DNA of 64,000 nucleotides from CBDDFQ01 sp965227035 (GTDB lineage Bacteria; Pseudomonadota; Gammaproteobacteria; Burkholderiales; Burkholderiaceae_C): positions 3,224,001 to 3,288,000 of the forward strand of contig OZ245724.1 of assembly GCA_965227035.1 (NCBI GenBank), in the 5' to 3' direction. The notes under the pieces are model-generated. The model did not search any database. It was not told the origin of the DNA and saw only the letters and a list, made by a program, of their open reading frames with translations. The position numbers and the translations under genes are program-made. Positions 60,478 through 64,000 of this stretch are shown piece after piece. Each line of letters begins with the position of its first letter. Position 1 is the stretch's first letter.

Positions 60478-62373
60478 ATGGGCAACTTACTGAGTGTCGG
60501 AACCAGCGCCCTGCTTGCCAACTCGCTTGGCCTGCAGACCACCGGCAACAACATCACGAATGCGAACGTCGCGGGCTACTCGCGTCAACGCGTGGTGCTG
60601 CAAACCGTGGTCGGCCAATACAGCGGATCGGGCTACGTGGGTCAGGGCGTTCAAGCCACGACCATCCAGCGCAGCTACGACAGCTTTCTGACCTCGCAGG
60701 CCGCTTCGGCTCAATCGATGAGCGCCATGGACACGGTGCGCTCGACACGTCTTGCGCAACTCGAAGATCTGTTCAAGGGCGGGAAGTCCGGTCTGGGTGC
60801 GGCAGTGAGCGACTTGCTCAACGCGTTCTCGGACGTATCGTCGTCACCCACCGACGCCACCGCCCGTAACGTCGTGGTGGCGCGCGCCGACGAAATGACA
60901 TCGCGCTTTCGCGCCGCGTCGACTCAACTGAGCGATCTGCAATCGGGCGTGCGCCAGGAACTCACCGACTCGGTCAAGGCGATCAACTCGCTGGCCGACC
61001 GCATCAGTGCGGTCAACCAAAAAATAACGCAGGCCAACGGATCGGGCCAACAGCCCAACGACCTGCTCGACCAGCGCGATCAGTTGATGCGCGATTTGGG
61101 CCAGCTGGTGCAAACCTCGCAGGTGACCGCCGATGACGGCAGCGTGAGCGTGTTCATCGGCAGCCAGGCATTGGTGCTCGGCAACACGGTTGCCAAGGTC
61201 TCGCTGGCCAACGACGAATACAACGATCTGTCGCAGATGAAGCTTGCCGTGACGCGCGGTGCGCTCACGGTGAATGTCGATGAGCAAACAATCGGCGGCG
61301 GCTCGGTGGCCGGCCTTCTGCGGTTCAACAACAGCGACCTCGCAGAAGCCAGCAATTTGCTGGGACGCATGGCGCTTGCCATCAACACCAGCGTGAACGC
61401 ACAGCATGAACTCGGGGTGAATTCGGCGGGCCAGACCGGCACCGATCTGTTCACGCCGATCACGCTGAACAACGCCCTGTCTTCGAACGACAACACCGGT
61501 ACCGCCGTGGTTTCGGCAGCAGTGGCCGACTCGACCAAGATGGTCGCGTCCGACTACCAGATCGAAATCAAGACTGGCGGCGCAATACAGGTGACTCGCC
61601 TCTCGGACGGACAGCAAACCAACTTCGCGGGACCGCTCCCGGTTGCGGTCGACGGCCTGACCTTCGATACCGCCTCGGGCGCGGCAGCAGTCGGCGACCG
61701 TTTCCTGGTGAAGCCCTTTTCCACCGCTGCCTCGAAGATGGCGATGGAGTTCACCACGGCAACCGGCCTTGCAGTCGGCAGCCCGGTGCAAGCGGCGATC
61801 ACGCCGTCCAACACCGGAAGCGTCACGGTCAACAACATCGCGGCAAGCTCGTCGAACGCCAACCTCACGCAGACAGTCACGCTCACCTTCACCGGCGCGG
61901 GCACCTTCGACGTGAGCGGAACCGGAACCGGCAACCCGACCGGTCAGACCTATACGTCGGGCCAACCTATTTCATACAACGGCTGGTCGGTCACGCTGCA
62001 AGGCACGCCCAAGGTGGGCGACACGGTGACGATTCAAATTGCGAATCCGGCGAACGCTGCCACAAATGTGGGCAACGCGAAGGCCCTGCTCGACCTGCGC
62101 GATGTCGCGACCTTCGACGGCGTGAGCATGACCGACGGATATTCGAGCGTCATGGCAACCATAGGCGTGCGTTCGCAAAGCGCGCAGTACGCAACGTCCA
62201 TCTCGAGTTCCATTGCGACCAGCCTGGAATCGAATCGCACTTCGGTGTCGGGCGTGAACCTGGACGAGGAAGCAGCCAAGTTGCTCCAGTACCAGCAGGC
62301 TTATCAGGCGTCGTCGAAAGTCATCCAGATTTCCCAAAACATCTTCGACTCGCTGATGTCGATCATGAGGTAA
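60478..62373 (+). CDS. flgK: Hook-filament junction protein FlgK
   Basis: 631 residues. The N-terminus LLSVGTSALLANSLGLQTTGNNITNANVAGYSRQRVVLQTV and C-terminus NLDEEAAKLLQYQQAYQASSKVIQISQNIFDSLMSI are typical. A Thr/Asn-rich outer domain (about 340-530) is larger than in E. coli (547 residues). Confidence 0.96.
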   Translation: MGNLLSVGTSALLANSLGLQTTGNNITNANVAGYSRQRVVLQTVVGQYSGSGYVGQGVQATTIQRSYDSFLTSQAASAQSMSAMDTVRSTRLAQLEDLFKGGKSGLGAAVSDLLNAFSDVSSSPTDATARNVVVARADEMTSRFRAASTQLSDLQSGVRQELTDSVKAINSLADRISAVNQKITQANGSGQQPNDLLDQRDQLMRDLGQLVQTSQVTADDGSVSVFIGSQALVLGNTVAKVSLANDEYNDLSQMKLAVTRGALTVNVDEQTIGGGSVAGLLRFNNSDLAEASNLLGRMALAINTSVNAQHELGVNSAGQTGTDLFTPITLNNALSSNDNTGTAVVSAAVADSTKMVASDYQIEIKTGGAIQVTRLSDGQQTNFAGPLPVAVDGLTFDTASGAAAVGDRFLVKPFSTAASKMAMEFTTATGLAVGSPVQAAITPSNTGSVTVNNIAASSSNANLTQTVTLTFTGAGTFDVSGTGTGNPTGQTYTSGQPISYNGWSVTLQGTPKVGDTVTIQIANPANAATNVGNAKALLDLRDVATFDGVSMTDGYSSVMATIGVRSQSAQYATSISSSIATSLESNRTSVSGVNLDEEAAKLLQYQQAYQASSKVIQISQNIFDSLMSIMR

Positions 62374-62383
62374 GAGGCGAACT

Positions 62384-63583
62384 ATGTCGTTTACACGTGT
62401 TGGATCAGCCAACGTTTTCGATTCATCGTTGCAGGCGCTGCAGATCCGCCAGTCGGAGCTGTCGCAGACGCAGCTGAACATGACCGCAGGCAAGCGGGTG
62501 CTTCGTCCCAGCGACGATCCGGCCGCCGCTGCGCTCGCCGAACGTGCCATCACACGTCAGTCGCGGGTCGCGACCGATCAACGCGCCCTGGAAGCGCAAC
62601 GCAACTCGATTGCCAACGCCGAAAGCACGCTGGGCGATGCCGGCAGCGCCATGCAGGATTTCAGAACGCTGGTGGTTCAAGCCGGCAATGCCGCTCTCAG
62701 TACCAGCGATCGCGCCAGCATTGCGCAGCAAATGCAGGCCCTGCGCGATCAGATTTTCAATTACGCGAACACCAAGGACACCAACGGGCTGGCGCTGTTC
62801 AGCGGACTTGGCAGCTCGGACACGCCCTTCACCAATCTGGCGACCGGCGTCACCTACAACGGCACCCCGGGACTGGCCGCATCCACCGACACCGCCATCC
62901 CATCGGTTCTGGACGGCTACTCGACCTTCATGGACGTGCCCACCGGCAACGGAACCTTCAAGGTGGCCCAGGGTACCGCGACAACCGGCGTATTCTCGGA
63001 CGCAGGGACGGTCACCAACCCGTCCGCCGTGACGGGCCACAACTACAGCATCAATTTCACGGTCAATGCGAGCGGGGCGACCACCTATGACGTGGTGGAC
63101 AACACGACCTCGACGACTGTTGCAACCGCACAACCATATGTAGCCAACCAGTCGATCACCTTCGACGGCCTGTCGATGGTGGTTTCGGGCACCCCCGCCA
63201 CTGGCAATTCGCTCACGGTTTCACCCAGTTCGAAAGACAGTCTTTTCGGGGTTCTTGACTCTGCAATTGCAGCAGTGAAGAGCGGATCGACCAGTGGTTC
63301 GATCACACAGAAACTGAACCAGTCGCTGTCGGAAATCGACGCCGGAATGGCACGTCTGGTGGCTTCCCGGACGCAGGCCGGCGAGCTTTTGAATCGCGTA
63401 GACCGGATTACAGACCGGCAGGATACGCGTAGCATCCAGCTGGAAGCGGACCGTTCCCGCGCAGAGGATCTAGACACCGTGAAAGCACTTTCCGAATTTC
63501 AGACCAAAGAAACTGCGTACACGGCAGCTCTCAGCTCCTACGCAAAAATACAGAAGCTGTCGCTTTTCGATTACCTGGGCTAA
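62384..63583 (+). CDS. flgL: Hook-filament junction protein FlgL
   Basis: 399 residues. The flagellin-like N-terminus (LQALQIRQSELSQTQLNMTAGKRVLRPSDDPAAAALAERA) and C-terminal coil are typical. It is longer than E. coli FlgL (317) because of a Thr/Gly-rich middle. Confidence 0.94.
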   Translation: MSFTRVGSANVFDSSLQALQIRQSELSQTQLNMTAGKRVLRPSDDPAAAALAERAITRQSRVATDQRALEAQRNSIANAESTLGDAGSAMQDFRTLVVQAGNAALSTSDRASIAQQMQALRDQIFNYANTKDTNGLALFSGLGSSDTPFTNLATGVTYNGTPGLAASTDTAIPSVLDGYSTFMDVPTGNGTFKVAQGTATTGVFSDAGTVTNPSAVTGHNYSINFTVNASGATTYDVVDNTTSTTVATAQPYVANQSITFDGLSMVVSGTPATGNSLTVSPSSKDSLFGVLDSAIAAVKSGSTSGSITQKLNQSLSEIDAGMARLVASRTQAGELLNRVDRITDRQDTRSIQLEADRSRAEDLDTVKALSEFQTKETAYTAALSSYAKIQKLSLFDYLG

Positions 63584-63587
63584 TTGA

Positions 63588-64000
63588 ATGGCGCAATCCG
63601 TACTCGGTAGCATCACGCTCGGGTATCGGCCGCTGTGGAACCGCGCACGCACTCTGGCTGCGGTTCAGCTCATGGTCACCCCCGAAGAAGACACCGTCGT
63701 CGACGGGCTGCATCTTCTGCGCACGATCCAGGAACTCTGGAACGCCGGCTCGCCGCCGATTCTGCTCACCTCCGACTCCGAAGAAATGATCTCGGATCTG
63801 CTGCAAAACGCGGGTCCCGAGGCGCCGATGATCGGCGTCAAAAACGAGTGGCTGGGCAGCAACAGGATGCGTCAGCTGCTGCTCGCAGCGCACACTCGCG
63901 GCATGAAGCTGGTGGCGCACGGAACGCTCGATCGCCGCCCGGACGCCCAGACCGCCAGATTCTTCGAGCGACTCTTCGTGACCCTAACCCCGGTGAACGC
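63588..64000 (+). CDS. Unrecognised protein after flgL, N-terminal part only
   Basis: ATG 63588 starts four bases after the flgL stop and the frame is open to the end of the window (137 residues). It is soluble, with no signal or helix in the membrane. The outline (ITLGYRPLWNRARTLAAVQLMV, later AAHTRGMKLVAHGTLDRR) loosely recalls degenerate EAL domains found at the N-terminus of HDOD-type signalling proteins, but no catalytic EAL motif is visible. Its position suggests co-transcription with flgKL. No function is claimed. Confidence 0.5.
   Translation, partial: MAQSVLGSITLGYRPLWNRARTLAAVQLMVTPEEDTVVDGLHLLRTIQELWNAGSPPILLTSDSEEMISDLLQNAGPEAPMIGVKNEWLGSNRMRQLLLAAHTRGMKLVAHGTLDRRPDAQTARFFERLFVTLTPVN

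Overview
The window is about 58-60% GC by eye, gene-dense, and carries no tRNA, rRNA, insertion sequence, CRISPR array or prophage that I could see. The gene content points to a betaproteobacterium, most likely of the order Burkholderiales: FlhDC-type flagellar master regulators, FlhF, a hemE-priA pair, a homodimeric pyruvate dehydrogenase-type E1, an OMPLA-type phospholipase A and a Bcr/CflA exporter. The species cannot be named from the sequence alone.

Region 1 (1-24.4 kb) is housekeeping and accessory metabolism. In order it holds the 3' end of uup, a lipoprotein of the phospholipase D family, and a MocR-type regulator divergent from an aminotransferase-PhzF pair. These are followed by a creatininase-family hydrolase, a pyruvate dehydrogenase-type E1 divergent from an Lrp/AsnC regulator, a Bcr/CflA exporter, a DsbD/ScsB-like disulfide reductase and a CoA-binding protein. 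Next come hemE, an intergenic region with two consensus DnaA boxes, priA, an AEC permease, rep, pldA and a NarL-type two-component pair whose kinase carries an N-terminal receiver domain.

Region 2 (24.4-63.6 kb) is one nearly uninterrupted flagellar locus. On the minus strand: fliLMNOPQR (C ring and export gate), fliFGHIJK (MS ring, switch, export ATPase, hook-length control), fliDST, fliC and flgAMN. On the plus strand: fliE, flhDC, motAB, flhBA-flhF-(flhG-like)-fliA and flgBCDEFGHIJKL. It supplies every structural, export and stator component for a working flagellum, plus the flhDC > fliA/flgM cascade. Chemotaxis genes, which in related bacteria often sit between motB and flhB, are absent from the window. 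A small rcnB-like gene lies between fliA and flgN. The window ends inside an unrecognised gene after flgL.

Regulation readable in the DNA: sigma-28 (FliA) type promoters (TAAA-N15-GCCGATAA) are convincing upstream of flgM and fliS, and weaker candidates lie upstream of fliC, motA, fliD and flhD. An Lrp-type dyad abuts the lrp start codon, and a direct repeat suitable for a MocR regulator lies in the divergent aminotransferase promoter region.

Most worth a second look: an flhG-position protein that keeps the MinD-like outline but has lost the Walker A motif; the DnaA boxes and dyads between hemE and priA; the regulator-rich metabolic cluster at 2.5-11.6 kb; an 80-residue low-complexity insert in FliL; and a polyglycine FliG tail whose codons contain the fliH ribosome binding site.
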